Source: Rosistilla ulvae | Lineage (GTDB): Bacteria > Planctomycetota > Planctomycetia > Pirellulales > Pirellulaceae | Assembly (NCBI RefSeq): GCF_007741475.1 | Contig: NZ_CP036261.1 | Span: 6,883,798-6,947,797, forward strand | DNA: 64,000 bases | Reading direction: 5' to 3' | Part shown: positions 47,440 through 57,419 of the stretch, piece after piece | Layout of the letters: every line of letters begins with the position of its first letter | Position numbering within the stretch: position 1 is the stretch's first letter | Position numbers and translations under genes: made by a program | Notes under the pieces: generated by a model | Database searches by the model: none | Told to the model about the DNA's origin: nothing | What the model saw: only the letters and a program-made list of their open reading frames with translations

Positions 47440-48057
47440 TTATCTGGGCACTTTGCGAACGAGTCTCATGTCGTAGGGGCCGCAAAAGGTTAAAAAGCAG
47501 GCCCCGTTTTCGGCGTACTTTTCAAACACCGTCTCTAAAAAGTCGCCTTCCCCCGGCCAAGGGTAGGCGAAGATCAGATCGAAGTCATCCACATACAAAC
47601 CAATTTCCGGATACACACTATCCTCGGAATGTCCCAGCGAGGGTAGCCCCAGGTCGTCGGCCAGTCGCTCGCTGCCATCGGGCAGAAAGTTTCCGTGCCA
47701 CAATTCGACCGACGCTTGCAGGTCGGCGATCGTCCGCCGCGCCTCGACGATCAGATCGGCTTCAGCTTCGATCCCGATCACGTCCCAGCCCAGTTCGTCC
47801 GCCAGGCAACTGACGACAGCAAAACCGCAGCCCCATTCGCAGAAGCGATTCCCCGAGACGATCCGCTGGCTGCGGATCAGGTCGAGCGACTGGTGAACCA
47901 GTTCAAAATCGGAGGCGACAAACTGTTCGATCGGCGCGCGATCCCAACGATCTTGAAAACGCTGGATTCGATCGCTAGCTCGCTGCAGCCAATCGATCGT
48001 CGCCTGCGGGGGCTCGCGGTCCAGATCGATCGGCAGGTCGATTTCTATCAGAGGCAC
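47440..48057 (-). CDS. SAM-dependent methyltransferase-like protein
   Basis: The 205-residue protein has a class I methyltransferase core: motif I 'FCEWGCGFAVVSCLADELG' (about 73-90), an acidic end of strand 2 ('VIGIEAEADLI'), and a motif IV-like 'DDFDLIFAYPWPGE'. The N-terminal 65 residues form a helical cap. The substrate is not evident. The catalytic-like 'YPWPGE' differs from DNA/RNA N-methylase 'NPPY' motifs. It is the second gene of a minus-strand operon that continues to moxR and DUF58. A small-molecule or protein substrate is more likely than nucleic acid, but this is inference. Confidence 0.75.
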   Translation of the reverse strand: MPLIEIDLPIDLDREPPQATIDWLQRASDRIQRFQDRWDRAPIEQFVASDFELVHQSLDLIRSQRIVSGNRFCEWGCGFAVVSCLADELGWDVIGIEAEADLIVEARRTIADLQASVELWHGNFLPDGSERLADDLGLPSLGHSEDSVYPEIGLYVDDFDLIFAYPWPGEGDFLETVFEKYAENGACFLTFCGPYDMRLVRKVPR

Positions 48058-48084
48058 AGAGGGTGACTTTCGAAGGTTGCCAGC

Positions 48085-48867
48085 TTACATATTGGCCAGA
48101 TAACCGACGGCGTCGGCGATCTCGGCGATTGGATCGGCGGCGCCGCTGCGTTGCACCACGACCCAACCTTGATAGTGATAGTTTTCCATGTAGCCGAGGA
48201 TGTCGTGAAAATCGGCAAGCCCCTGACCAAGAGGAACTTCGATCCCGCGACCCGCCGCCAGATCTTGAACCCCATCGCGAGCGCAGATCAATCGAACCCG
48301 ATCGCCCAAAACGCGGAGGGCTTCGCCGGCGGAGAAGCGGTTGATGATCAGGTTACCCGGATTGAAGGCGACCGGCGTAAACGATTCCTCGTTGGCGTCC
48401 AACAACCGCAACAGATCCGCTCCCTCTTCGGTCCCCGTTTCGGGAGTCAAGAAGGCACCGATGTGCGCGCCATAGCGATTGATATCATCCAACACGGTGC
48501 GAAGCTGATCCCAGGCGGCGCTCTCCGGATCGCTGGGAACTTGGCCGATTTGGTTGACGACGACATCGGTCCCCAACCGGAACGCCATCCGCAACGTCTG
48601 CTTGGTCGCTTCGACGCGGCGGTCCAGATCGTCGGCGACGTCGTAGCCGCGGCGGGTTTGAAAACGGATCGAACTAATCCGCAAATTCAGATCATCCAGC
48701 ATCTTCCGGAACTGCCGAACACCTGTATCGGTTAGTTCGGCTGGACGCAGCTCGGTTCTGGCGTCGATTTCGACAGCACCGGCTCCCATCTTTGCCGCCA
48801 TAAGCAAAGCTTTCTTAAAGGGCAGGTTCAGAGATCCAAGTCGGACGGCGATACGAGTTTGAGACAC
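48085..48867 (-). CDS. Sugar phosphate isomerase/epimerase-like TIM-barrel protein
   Basis: Starting at the GTG 48867 the protein has 260 residues and follows the xylose-isomerase-like TIM barrel: 'AVRLGSLNLPFKKAL', 'AVEIDA', 'GTDVVVNQIGQVP', 'GAFLTPETGTEEG', 'FNPGNLI' and 'ICARDGVQDL' in order, with Glu/Asp/His that often bind a divalent metal. An upstream extension of 47 codons has no conserved features. It is the first gene of the minus-strand operon, with its promoter in the divergent 113-nt gap to 48981. Substrate unknown. Confidence 0.85.
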   Translation of the reverse strand: MSQTRIAVRLGSLNLPFKKALLMAAKMGAGAVEIDARTELRPAELTDTGVRQFRKMLDDLNLRISSIRFQTRRGYDVADDLDRRVEATKQTLRMAFRLGTDVVVNQIGQVPSDPESAAWDQLRTVLDDINRYGAHIGAFLTPETGTEEGADLLRLLDANEESFTPVAFNPGNLIINRFSAGEALRVLGDRVRLICARDGVQDLAAGRGIEVPLGQGLADFHDILGYMENYHYQGWVVVQRSGAADPIAEIADAVGYLANM

Positions 48868-48980
48868 GTTAGTTTCGTTAGACTCCGCGCGGTGAGGACT
48901 GACCCGATTTGTGTCAGCCCCAATACTAGAAAGGCGCCACTTTAAGCGGCATCGAGGCCAACAGAAAGTGGATTGAGATT

Positions 48981-51764
48981 TTGAAACGAAAATCGCTCCC
49001 CAACGCATCGATCGCAGCCCCCAGAGGCTGCCGGTTCGTTCCGCCAGCGGCGGTGCGATTGCTTGCGATATTCGTCGCTACAATTTTAATCGCCAGCCCC
49101 GCCGCTGCGAAGGGATCCACTCCGGCTGCCAAAACGGTCACCCAGTGGTCGTTCGATCAAAGCAACGACGTCAATTACGACAACTGGCCCGACAATTGGC
49201 GACGACGCCAGGGGCCGCAGTACCCGGCCTACCTGTCGATTGAAATCGTCCCCAAGTCGACCGAACTGATGGAAGCGGCGATTCGGGCGGACCACCAATT
49301 TAGGCCCTACCGAAAGTTCGCCGAGCGAATGGGGATGCCCCGAGATTGGCTGTTTGCCGAACAGTTGGTCGACCGCTACCTGCGAGTCCAGTTAAACGGC
49401 GGAGCGGCGGTGGTGCAAAGCCCCCCCGTCCCGGTCGATTCGATCTACAGTTATCGTTTTGTCGGTTCAATCTCCACAAAAGGGCTGCAGCACGATTCAG
49501 CCTGGATCGAGTTCCTGTTTGTCGATGCCGACGGCGAGGTCGTCGGAACCCATGCGACCCCCAAGTTCAGTGGTGATACCAACTGGACCCAGGTCTCCCT
49601 GCCGGCGGTCCCCCCGCCGCACGAGGCCGCCAACATCATCGCCCGACTGCACGTCGAACCGCGTGGCGAAGCGGACATCTACGGCGAAGCGGGCTTCGAC
49701 AACATTCGCATCGAAAGCTTGCCCCAACTGCAAGTTACCACCGACCAACCGCGAGGGATCTATTCGGTCGGGCAACCCGCCATGGCCACCTGCCACGTCT
49801 CGGGATTGGCCGAACCTGTCACGCGCTTGCGTTTTCGATTGCACGGCTCGATGGGGGAACCACTGGCCCAGTACGAGGCACCGCTGACCGACGACGCAAC
49901 AGCCCAACAACTACATGGCCCGCGGCCCAAGCAAGACCCCACCGCCACGACAAAGCAATCGCTGACACAAACCTGGAAACTGCCATCGCTGGGGCCAGGA
50001 TTTTACCGAGTACACGTCGACCTGTACGCCGACCAAACGCAAACGCATACCTCCACGGCGACGCTGGCCGTCCTGGAGCCGCTGACGGGGCAGAGCGGTC
50101 CGTTCGGATGGACGCTCGGTTCGGGACACGCGCCGGTTTCCCGCCGCGAACTGCCACTGTGGCTGCAACAATGTGGCGTCGGTTGGGTGAAATATCCTTG
50201 CTGGCTGGAGCAGGACGATGCCCAAGGTGCCGACGATTTGGCTTGGCTGATGGAGCGATTGCAGGAACGGGGCATCAAAAGCGTGGGGATGTTGGACCAA
50301 CCGCCTCACGAACCACGCACTCACAACGACCCGCTGGCTCGAAAGCCGTTGGCGCCGCTGCTGCGCGACCCGGCCCACTGGCAACCCCAGTTGGAAGCCC
50401 TATTAACGCGTCTCTCGATGCGAACCACATGGTGGCAAATCGGTGGCGAAGGGGATTACAGTTTCCTGCGACATCCGAATCTCGCCGACACGATCGATGA
50501 GATCCGCCGCGGGCTGCAAGGTTTTGGGCAACCGATTCGCGTCGCCCTGCCGTGGCCGTGGTTGGATCCGATGCCAACCGATTATACCGGCGGCTGGAAA
50601 GCGATCTGTTTGTCCGAAACCGAACCGTACACCAGCGCCGAACTCGATGCGAACTTGCAGGCGATGGATCCCGACGGCTTGGAAAAATGGCTCACGCTCG
50701 ACCCGTTGCGCGCCGATCGCTACAGCCTGGAGGATCGCATTCGCGACCTGGTCGGTCGGATGCTGACGGTCCGTCGCCACAACGTGCCGATCGCATTTGT
50801 CTCCAACCCGTTCAATTCGGAACTGGGCATCTTAAATCCCGACGCGACGCCGGGCGAGATGCTGTTGCCCTGGCGAACGACCGCAACCCTAATCGGTGCG
50901 ATGAAGCACGAGGGTTCGCTTCAGATGCCCAACCGCAGCAACAATGTCGTGATGTCCGGCGACGACCAAGCCGTGATGGTGCTCTGGAATCAAGAACCGA
51001 CCGAGGAACGAATCTATCTGGGCGACCGCGTCCAACAGATCGACGTCTGGGGGCGGACCAGCGACGTGGCCACCGATGCCGACGGACGCCAGATCATTCC
51101 GGTCGGAACGCTGCCAACGTTTCTAACCAACATCCACCCAGCGATCGCCAAATTCCGCTTGGCGGCCGATCTGCAACCGACGCGATTGGAGAGTCTGCCC
51201 GGACGACGCCAAACGCTGCATCTGCGTTTAAAGAACACGTTCGAATCGGCGATCAACGGTCGCTATACGCTGCAGACCCCCGTCACCTGGGAAGGGCAGC
51301 AACAGCCGACGACCGTCAATATCGCCAACAACGCGACGGTCGATGCGTCGGTCGACGTGGCGCTCCGCAGCAATGCGGCGATCGGCCGCGAACGGGTTCG
51401 CTTCGACTTCCTGATCGATGTCGAAAAACGCTTCCGTTTCAGCATCTGGCGCGACCTGGACGTCGGCCCCGAAGACATTCAAATCGAACCGAGCATCCGC
51501 TTTGATCCCTCGGGCGCATTGATCGTAAACGTCAATTTGATCAACTTGTCCGACCACCAACAGGACTACAATTGCTATATGTTGACCCAGTCGCAGACGC
51601 GGCGTCATCAGCGGCACCAATTGACCGTGGGGCCTCAACAACAGGTTGCCAAAGACTTTGTCTGGGAGAACGGCAAGGAACTGCTGGGGACCACGATGAC
51701 CCTGCAAGCCGAGGATCGCAACAGCAAACGAGTATTGATCTACCCGATTGCGATCGAACGCTGA
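48981..51764 (+). CDS. Large secreted protein with a glycosidase-like TIM-barrel middle
   Basis: The TTG start gives 927 residues with a signal sequence (about 20-43, 'LLAIFVATILIASPAAA'). The N-terminal part (about 55-250) resembles a carbohydrate-binding beta-sandwich ('ARLHVEPRGEADIYGEAGFDNIRI'-like, shown in part). A middle barrel-like region (about 370-660) has 'GVGWVKYPCWLEQ', 'WWQIGGEGDYSFL' and 'VALPWPWLDP', reminiscent of family GH39/GH5-like folds with possible catalytic Glu in 'GGEGD'. The C-terminal third is beta-rich and may be Ig-like. Exact GH family unknown. It diverges from the isomerase gene. Confidence 0.65.
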   Translation: MKRKSLPNASIAAPRGCRFVPPAAVRLLAIFVATILIASPAAAKGSTPAAKTVTQWSFDQSNDVNYDNWPDNWRRRQGPQYPAYLSIEIVPKSTELMEAAIRADHQFRPYRKFAERMGMPRDWLFAEQLVDRYLRVQLNGGAAVVQSPPVPVDSIYSYRFVGSISTKGLQHDSAWIEFLFVDADGEVVGTHATPKFSGDTNWTQVSLPAVPPPHEAANIIARLHVEPRGEADIYGEAGFDNIRIESLPQLQVTTDQPRGIYSVGQPAMATCHVSGLAEPVTRLRFRLHGSMGEPLAQYEAPLTDDATAQQLHGPRPKQDPTATTKQSLTQTWKLPSLGPGFYRVHVDLYADQTQTHTSTATLAVLEPLTGQSGPFGWTLGSGHAPVSRRELPLWLQQCGVGWVKYPCWLEQDDAQGADDLAWLMERLQERGIKSVGMLDQPPHEPRTHNDPLARKPLAPLLRDPAHWQPQLEALLTRLSMRTTWWQIGGEGDYSFLRHPNLADTIDEIRRGLQGFGQPIRVALPWPWLDPMPTDYTGGWKAICLSETEPYTSAELDANLQAMDPDGLEKWLTLDPLRADRYSLEDRIRDLVGRMLTVRRHNVPIAFVSNPFNSELGILNPDATPGEMLLPWRTTATLIGAMKHEGSLQMPNRSNNVVMSGDDQAVMVLWNQEPTEERIYLGDRVQQIDVWGRTSDVATDADGRQIIPVGTLPTFLTNIHPAIAKFRLAADLQPTRLESLPGRRQTLHLRLKNTFESAINGRYTLQTPVTWEGQQQPTTVNIANNATVDASVDVALRSNAAIGRERVRFDFLIDVEKRFRFSIWRDLDVGPEDIQIEPSIRFDPSGALIVNVNLINLSDHQQDYNCYMLTQSQTRRHQRHQLTVGPQQQVAKDFVWENGKELLGTTMTLQAEDRNSKRVLIYPIAIER

Positions 51765-51907
51765 TCCCCGGTGGCTGTCAGCCGTCTGTCCAGGCGGTAT
51801 GCTGAAGTCACCGCCCCCAACGCCCGTCCCGCGACGATCCTCGACGCACACGCCAGGCTGCGATCGTCAACCAATTTTCCTAAGCCCCAGTAAATTAGAA
51901 CTCATCC

Positions 51908-53038
51908 ATGATGTCGCGCCGCTTCAAGCTGGGAACTTTCTTTGGTATCGCACTGTTCATCCACTGGAGCTTCTTTCTGTTGCCCGCTTGGATCGCGTAT
52001 TCCGAATGGAGCAACGGGGGCCAATGGATCGACGTCCTGCTGACTCTCGGTTTTGTCGTACTGCTGTTCACGTGTGTGATCCTGCACGAATACGGACACG
52101 TGCTGGCAGCTCGCGCCTTTGGCGTCGGGACGCGCGACATCACGATGCTGCCGATCGGCGGTGTCGCCCGACTAGAACGGATGCCGCAAGAACCGTGGCA
52201 AGAATTGATCGTGGCCGTTGCCGGGCCGGCCGTCAACGTGTTGATCGCAACCTGCCTGGGGATCGGGATCATCGCGGTCTACGGTTTCAATCTTTCCGAC
52301 AGCGGCGACAGCAACATGTTCGCCCATCGTTTGTTTGCGGTGAACATCGCGCTGATCGTGTTTAACATGATCCCCGCCTTCCCGATGGATGGCGGCCGCG
52401 TCTTCCGTTCGATCGCATCGATGTTTACCAACCATCGCCGGGCCACATGGATGGCGATGCGATTGGGGCAAGTGATTGCGGTCGTGCTGTTTGTCCTCGG
52501 CCTAACCTACAACCAGCCCTTCATTCCACTGATCGCCGCCTTTATCTTCTGGGTTGGAATGATGGAGTATCGGCAGGTCGATATCGCATCACAAGTGAAG
52601 GATCTTCGCGTCCGCGATGCCATGCTGCGGCAATTCTGCGTCGCATCGATCGACAGCCCCGTCGCCGAGTTCGCGGAGCGCGCGGCAGATCAATTGCAAC
52701 GCACCTTCCCCGTCGTCGATAACGGCGTCTATCGTGGAGTGCTGCCGTTGGAACAATTGGCCACCGCGATGCAAACCAACACCTCACAGCAAACCGTCGG
52801 ACAGATCATGCAATGGGACACGATCACAGTCGACGAAAACGACCTGTTAGAAGAGGTCTTGGTCGGGATGCCGCGTGGCACCACACAAATCCCCGTCCTC
52901 GACAGCGACCATAAAGTGGTTGGGCTGCTGGATACCGACACCTGCCTGCGACGGGTCGCGTTGCGGTCGGGACGACAGACCGATCCCGATGCCGTCTCCA
53001 GCATCGATTATTATTCTCCCGCCGGCGACGAGCGTTAG
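51908..53038 (+). CDS. Site-2-type intramembrane metalloprotease with CBS domains
   Basis: The 376-residue protein is an M50 peptidase: zinc ligands in 'HEYGHVLAARAFG' (HExxH, about 62-66), the second ligand motif 'NMIPAFPMDGGRVFRS' (Asp in 'MDGG', about 158-170) and about five transmembrane helices. A pair of CBS domains follows (about 235-365), ending 'VVGLLDTDTCLRRVA'. The CBS pair would bind adenosyl ligands and regulate proteolysis. This order, M50 then CBS, is known in bacteria and archaea. The ATG at 51908 has an alternative one codon later. No obvious substrate gene adjoins it. Confidence 0.93.
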   Translation: MMSRRFKLGTFFGIALFIHWSFFLLPAWIAYSEWSNGGQWIDVLLTLGFVVLLFTCVILHEYGHVLAARAFGVGTRDITMLPIGGVARLERMPQEPWQELIVAVAGPAVNVLIATCLGIGIIAVYGFNLSDSGDSNMFAHRLFAVNIALIVFNMIPAFPMDGGRVFRSIASMFTNHRRATWMAMRLGQVIAVVLFVLGLTYNQPFIPLIAAFIFWVGMMEYRQVDIASQVKDLRVRDAMLRQFCVASIDSPVAEFAERAADQLQRTFPVVDNGVYRGVLPLEQLATAMQTNTSQQTVGQIMQWDTITVDENDLLEEVLVGMPRGTTQIPVLDSDHKVVGLLDTDTCLRRVALRSGRQTDPDAVSSIDYYSPAGDER

Positions 53039-53083
53039 CGAGTTCGCCTCCCCCCTCCCTCGACTTACCCACCGGAGTCTCGA

Positions 53084-55516
53084 ATGAAAAGTGTTCCGCC
53101 TGCGCTGCTGTTAGTGCTGGGAATTTTCGGTACCGCCACGGCGGACGAATCGATCCAAACGAGGTCTCTCAAGCCGGCGGCTCAAACGCCAACGGCAACC
53201 TCCAATCTCCAGTGGTCCAACGATCCGGAGCGGCGTTTGGTGTCGTGGCCCCAAGATCCCGCCGCGGCGATGGTCGCCGGGATCGATCGGTTCCTGTTGC
53301 ACCAGCTCGATGCGGCGGCCCAGTCGCGGCCACAACACTGGCGAGATGCCGATTCGGTCGCCAAAAACGTTCGCTTTCTGAGCCAGCAACTGGGACTGGA
53401 ACCGCAGCGTTACCCAAGCGACCTGCAATGGGATTCCCCGCCGCAACTTCGCAGCGACCGCTTCGAAGTCCATGCCGTCCGCTGGCCCGTCCTCTCTCAT
53501 CCCGCCCCTCCCAGTGTCGTCGAACCGGGCACGCCCGCCGGCTTGCAACTGCAACCATCGCTGTGGGGCGAAGGCCTGCTGTGGCTGCCTCGCCAAGCCA
53601 ACGGATCGTCCGTCGTGATGCTCTCCCACGATGGCGAACCGTCGCTTTGGTCCGATCCGATTGCCGTCGACCAACGCGTCCGATGCGAGGCGCTCGCCGC
53701 CCAGGGCTTCACCGTTTTGGAAGTTGCCACGACCGGACACGACCGGATCCAGCATGGCGGAGCCAAATTGCCACGGCGAGAATTCCTTAATCGAACCGCC
53801 TTTGAACTAGGGCGAACCTTGGTCGGCTACGAAATTCAAACCGTCCAATCGGCGATCGATTGGCTGGCTCAACAGCCTGCGGCAACCGAAGTCGCCGACG
53901 CCAAAATCACCCTCGCCGGCTGGGGCGAAGGGGGCCGAACAGCGCTGCTTTGCGGAGTGCTGGAACCGCGGATCGACCTGACGATCGTCGCCGGTTACTT
54001 TGGACCGCGCGACCTCGTCTGGCAAGAGCCAGCCGACCGCAACGTCTTCGGTCTGCAGAACCGATTCGCCGACGCGGAACTCGCCGTCGCGATCGCGCCG
54101 CGAAAACTTGTCGTCCAAACCGAGCCCCGCTTCACGCTCGAAGAATCGGGGGATGCCGGCGCCGCGCCCGCCCAATGGCAATCGCCCAGCCGCGAAGAAG
54201 CGCAGCGGGAGTTCGACCGGATCGCAAGCGTGCTCGCGGGGATCGGCCAACCAGCGGGGACGCCGCCACACGCCAAACTGATCTCCGACGAAACGTCCGA
54301 TCTACTGAACGACATCATCTGCCCATCACTAAAACTGCCGGTCCCGCCAGCGGTCGCGGTGAAGTACGCAAAGACCGAGGCCAACGGAACGGAGGCTTCC
54401 GATGATCGAACAGCGATCGATCGGCGAGCTCGACGACTGGCGATGATCGATCGCTACAACCAAGAGTTGCTGGAAGAGAGCGAATACGAGCGCGGCAAGT
54501 TCATGAACCTGGGACACTCGCGCACGATCGCCAACAACGCTCACAACAAACTCGATACGTCCTCCCCCGCCGCTTACGAAAAATCGGTGGAGCGGTTCCG
54601 CCAGATCTTTCGCCAAGAAGTCGTCGGTTGGTACGACCAGCCGCGATTGGCGGCCAACGCCCGATCGATGCCAACCCACCAAGGCGAAGGCTGGACGGGG
54701 CACGACGTCGTCTTGGATGTCTTCCCCGATGTCTTTGCGTACGGCGTGCTGCTAGTCCCCGACAACATCCCCGCGGGAGAGCAGCGTCCGGTCGTCGTCT
54801 GCCAACATGGACTGGAAGGGCAACCGCGTGACACCTTTGCCGACAACCATCGCGCCTATCACGACTATGCGGCCAAACTGGCCGAGGCGGGCTACATCGT
54901 CTTCGCGCCACAGAACCCTTACAAAGGCAAAGACGCGTTCCGCACGCTGCAACGTAAATCGTACCCCGTCGGCAAGACGCTGTTTTCGATCATCGCGTCG
55001 CAGCACCAACAGTTACTCGACTGGTTGAAAACGATCCCCAGCGTCGATCCCCAGCGGATCGCGTTTTACGGTTTGTCATACGGGGGCAAATCGGCGATGC
55101 GATTGCCTGCCTTGCTGCCCGATTATTGCCTGTCGATCTGTAGCGCCGACTTCAACGACTGGATCTGGAAAAACGCCTCGACCCGAGCCCGATACAGCTA
55201 CATCGGCACCGGGGAATACGAGATCTATGAGTTTGGTCTGGGGAAGACCTTCAACTATGCAGAGATGGCGGCACTGATCGCGCCGCGGCCGTTCATGGTC
55301 GAACGAGGGCATTACGATGGCGTAGGGCCGGACGATCGCGTGGCGAAGGAGTTTGCCAAAGCGAGATTCCTGTACGCGGCGCGGTTGAAGATGCCCGAGC
55401 GATGCGAGATCGAATGGTTCGACGGACCGCACATGATCAACGCCGTCGGCAGCTTTGAATTCCTCGATCGCCATCTGCGAAGCGGCGGCGACACACCGCA
55501 GCCGTCGGAAAATTAA
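53084..55516 (+). CDS. Secreted tandem alpha/beta-hydrolase protein, N-terminal half catalytically degenerate
   Basis: The 810-residue protein has a signal peptide (1-20). Two alpha/beta-hydrolase domains follow. In the first (about 90-450) the nucleophile elbow reads 'GWGEGG', so the Ser of GxSxG is replaced. In the second (about 500-800) it reads 'GLSYGG', with an intact Ser, and 'MVERGHYDG' and 'FDGPHMIN' supply Asp/His candidates. The second domain resembles acetyl xylan esterase or dienelactone hydrolase-like enzymes of planctomycetes. Likely a secreted esterase; the first half may be structural. It overlaps the kinase gene tail to tail by 4 nt. Confidence 0.82.
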   Translation: MKSVPPALLLVLGIFGTATADESIQTRSLKPAAQTPTATSNLQWSNDPERRLVSWPQDPAAAMVAGIDRFLLHQLDAAAQSRPQHWRDADSVAKNVRFLSQQLGLEPQRYPSDLQWDSPPQLRSDRFEVHAVRWPVLSHPAPPSVVEPGTPAGLQLQPSLWGEGLLWLPRQANGSSVVMLSHDGEPSLWSDPIAVDQRVRCEALAAQGFTVLEVATTGHDRIQHGGAKLPRREFLNRTAFELGRTLVGYEIQTVQSAIDWLAQQPAATEVADAKITLAGWGEGGRTALLCGVLEPRIDLTIVAGYFGPRDLVWQEPADRNVFGLQNRFADAELAVAIAPRKLVVQTEPRFTLEESGDAGAAPAQWQSPSREEAQREFDRIASVLAGIGQPAGTPPHAKLISDETSDLLNDIICPSLKLPVPPAVAVKYAKTEANGTEASDDRTAIDRRARRLAMIDRYNQELLEESEYERGKFMNLGHSRTIANNAHNKLDTSSPAAYEKSVERFRQIFRQEVVGWYDQPRLAANARSMPTHQGEGWTGHDVVLDVFPDVFAYGVLLVPDNIPAGEQRPVVVCQHGLEGQPRDTFADNHRAYHDYAAKLAEAGYIVFAPQNPYKGKDAFRTLQRKSYPVGKTLFSIIASQHQQLLDWLKTIPSVDPQRIAFYGLSYGGKSAMRLPALLPDYCLSICSADFNDWIWKNASTRARYSYIGTGEYEIYEFGLGKTFNYAEMAALIAPRPFMVERGHYDGVGPDDRVAKEFAKARFLYAARLKMPERCEIEWFDGPHMINAVGSFEFLDRHLRSGGDTPQPSEN

Positions 55517-57261
55517 CTCGGCTCGTGACCACGCGCCGCCGCATTGAGACGCTCGTTGCGGCGGCGCTGACGATAGTACTTCAGCCCCGGAAAGAAGAAC
55601 GATCCGGCGGCGACGACGCCGAAGATCAGATGGGCTTGCGCTGGCCAAACCGCCATCGCCACAGCCGACAACAAGAGCGCGGCGACTTGGATGTAGAACG
55701 CACCGCTCAACATCGCCGCTTTGACGACAAAGACCATCGCCGCGATCACGCCCACCAACGGCGTCAGGCTCAGCACCGGCAGCCCCAAACTGGCCTCCAT
55801 CGGAAACAACGCCGCGATCCCCAACATGCTGGCGCCCCAGACGTGCGCGATCTGCCGCTCGACAAAGGTCACCGGCCCCATCCGTCGTCGCAAGACCCAG
55901 AAGACGGTCGCCCAAGCGACCCAGCCAACGGTCCAGAGCGAGGCGAAGGCGAGATGGTTCGTGATCCCATAGGCTTGCAATCTCCACGTAAACGCACACG
56001 CGACAAACAGCACCAGACTGTGCCACATCCACAACACGCCCCAATTCTCTAGCACCGCCGCGTGATGCGTTTCGCGAAGCGCCCGGGCGACGACCTGAGC
56101 GAACCTTCCGCTCCGCGCGGCCACCGGTTCGCTGTTCAGGAAGGCATCGAGATCGTCGGCCAATTCCGCGGCGGTGGCATACCGTAAATCCGCTGGTTTC
56201 TGGAGGCATTTGATCACGATCATCTCCAAATCGCGATCGATCCCCTGACGCAAAGCGCGTGGTGGCAACGGCTCCTGCTCCAACACCATCATCACCATCT
56301 CGACAACCGAATCGGAAACCAATGGCGGCCGGCCGACCAACGCGTGATACAGCACGCAGCCCAGGCTGTAGACATCGCTTGCCGGTCCGATCAATCCTCG
56401 TCGGCCGGCGGCCTGTTCGGGCGACATATAACAGGGCGTCCCGATCACCGCCCCGCTGCGGGTGACATGGGTCTCATCGGCAATCTGTTTTGCCAAACCG
56501 AAATCGGTGACCAGCGGTCGCCCATGAGAATCGATCAATATGTTCGACGGTTTGAGATCGCGATGCAGAACGCCTCGAGAATGGGCGAACTCGACAGCTC
56601 GGGCCACCTGGCTAACGATCCGCGCCGCCTCGCGCTGCGGCAGCAAGCCGTCCTGGATCCGATCGGCCAGCGTCGGACCAGGAACATATTGCATACTGAA
56701 AAAAGAACGCCCCTCAAACTCGGCGACGTCGAATACCGGGACGATCCCCGGATGCTCCAACTTGGCCGCCGAGATCGCTTCGGAATCGAAACGAGCTTGA
56801 TCGCTGTCGCTAGCCAAACGCCCCTGAGCCATCATTTTGACAGCAACTTCGCGGCCCAGGCTGATCTGCCGAGCCCGATAGACGACTCCCATCCCGCCGC
56901 GGCCAATCTCCTGCAGCAATTCATAATCGCCAACACGCTGGGGCAATTGAAACATCCGATCGTTGATCTCTGCGGTCTTCGCGCCGCCGTCGATCTCGTC
57001 CTGGTACGTCTCGCCCACGGCACCTGCGACGACAACGGCCCCCCAAAGATTCCGTAGATCGTCGGACAATCCAGGATGCTGGCGGCAAACCTGTTCCAAA
57101 TCGACCGGCACGTTGCGAGCTACGCGGTCGGCCAGATCGGACAACAGCTCAGCCAGCTGCTGATCGCTATCGATATCGTTGTCGCCAGTCGGCTCTGTCA
57201 CCTGTGGTCTCCTGAACGACCCATTTGAACGATTTAAAACGCGCATCCCGCACATCCCCAT
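55513..57261 (-). CDS. Membrane serine/threonine protein kinase
   Basis: From the ATG at 57261 the protein has 582 residues. A short acidic N-terminal domain ('RNVPVDLEQVCRQHPGLSDDLRNLW') typical of planctomycete kinases precedes the Hanks kinase domain (about 115-385): 'IGRGGMGVVYRAR', 'VAVKMM', 'HRDLKPSNIL', 'DFGLA' and 'GTPCYMSPEQ', all intact. The C-terminal 180 residues form about six transmembrane helices. Nearby ATGs at 57255 and 57246 are alternatives; the longer frame to 57459 crosses the divergent gene's start. Divergent to another kinase gene. Targets unknown. Confidence 0.93.
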   Translation of the reverse strand: MGMCGMRVLNRSNGSFRRPQVTEPTGDNDIDSDQQLAELLSDLADRVARNVPVDLEQVCRQHPGLSDDLRNLWGAVVVAGAVGETYQDEIDGGAKTAEINDRMFQLPQRVGDYELLQEIGRGGMGVVYRARQISLGREVAVKMMAQGRLASDSDQARFDSEAISAAKLEHPGIVPVFDVAEFEGRSFFSMQYVPGPTLADRIQDGLLPQREAARIVSQVARAVEFAHSRGVLHRDLKPSNILIDSHGRPLVTDFGLAKQIADETHVTRSGAVIGTPCYMSPEQAAGRRGLIGPASDVYSLGCVLYHALVGRPPLVSDSVVEMVMMVLEQEPLPPRALRQGIDRDLEMIVIKCLQKPADLRYATAAELADDLDAFLNSEPVAARSGRFAQVVARALRETHHAAVLENWGVLWMWHSLVLFVACAFTWRLQAYGITNHLAFASLWTVGWVAWATVFWVLRRRMGPVTFVERQIAHVWGASMLGIAALFPMEASLGLPVLSLTPLVGVIAAMVFVVKAAMLSGAFYIQVAALLLSAVAMAVWPAQAHLIFGVVAAGSFFFPGLKYYRQRRRNERLNAAARGHEPS

Positions 57262-57419
57262 TATCAGGAAACATTCAACGCCAGTCGAGCGTCCGCAGGA
57301 GCTGCACTTATCCGCTACTAGCAGCCAGGCATGCCGGAACCTAAAATGGCGGCAACACCCTTTGCGGTTGCGTCTCGCCCTGCTGGGGGGGGTGACGTTT
57401 GGAGGTAAGGAACGCGATT

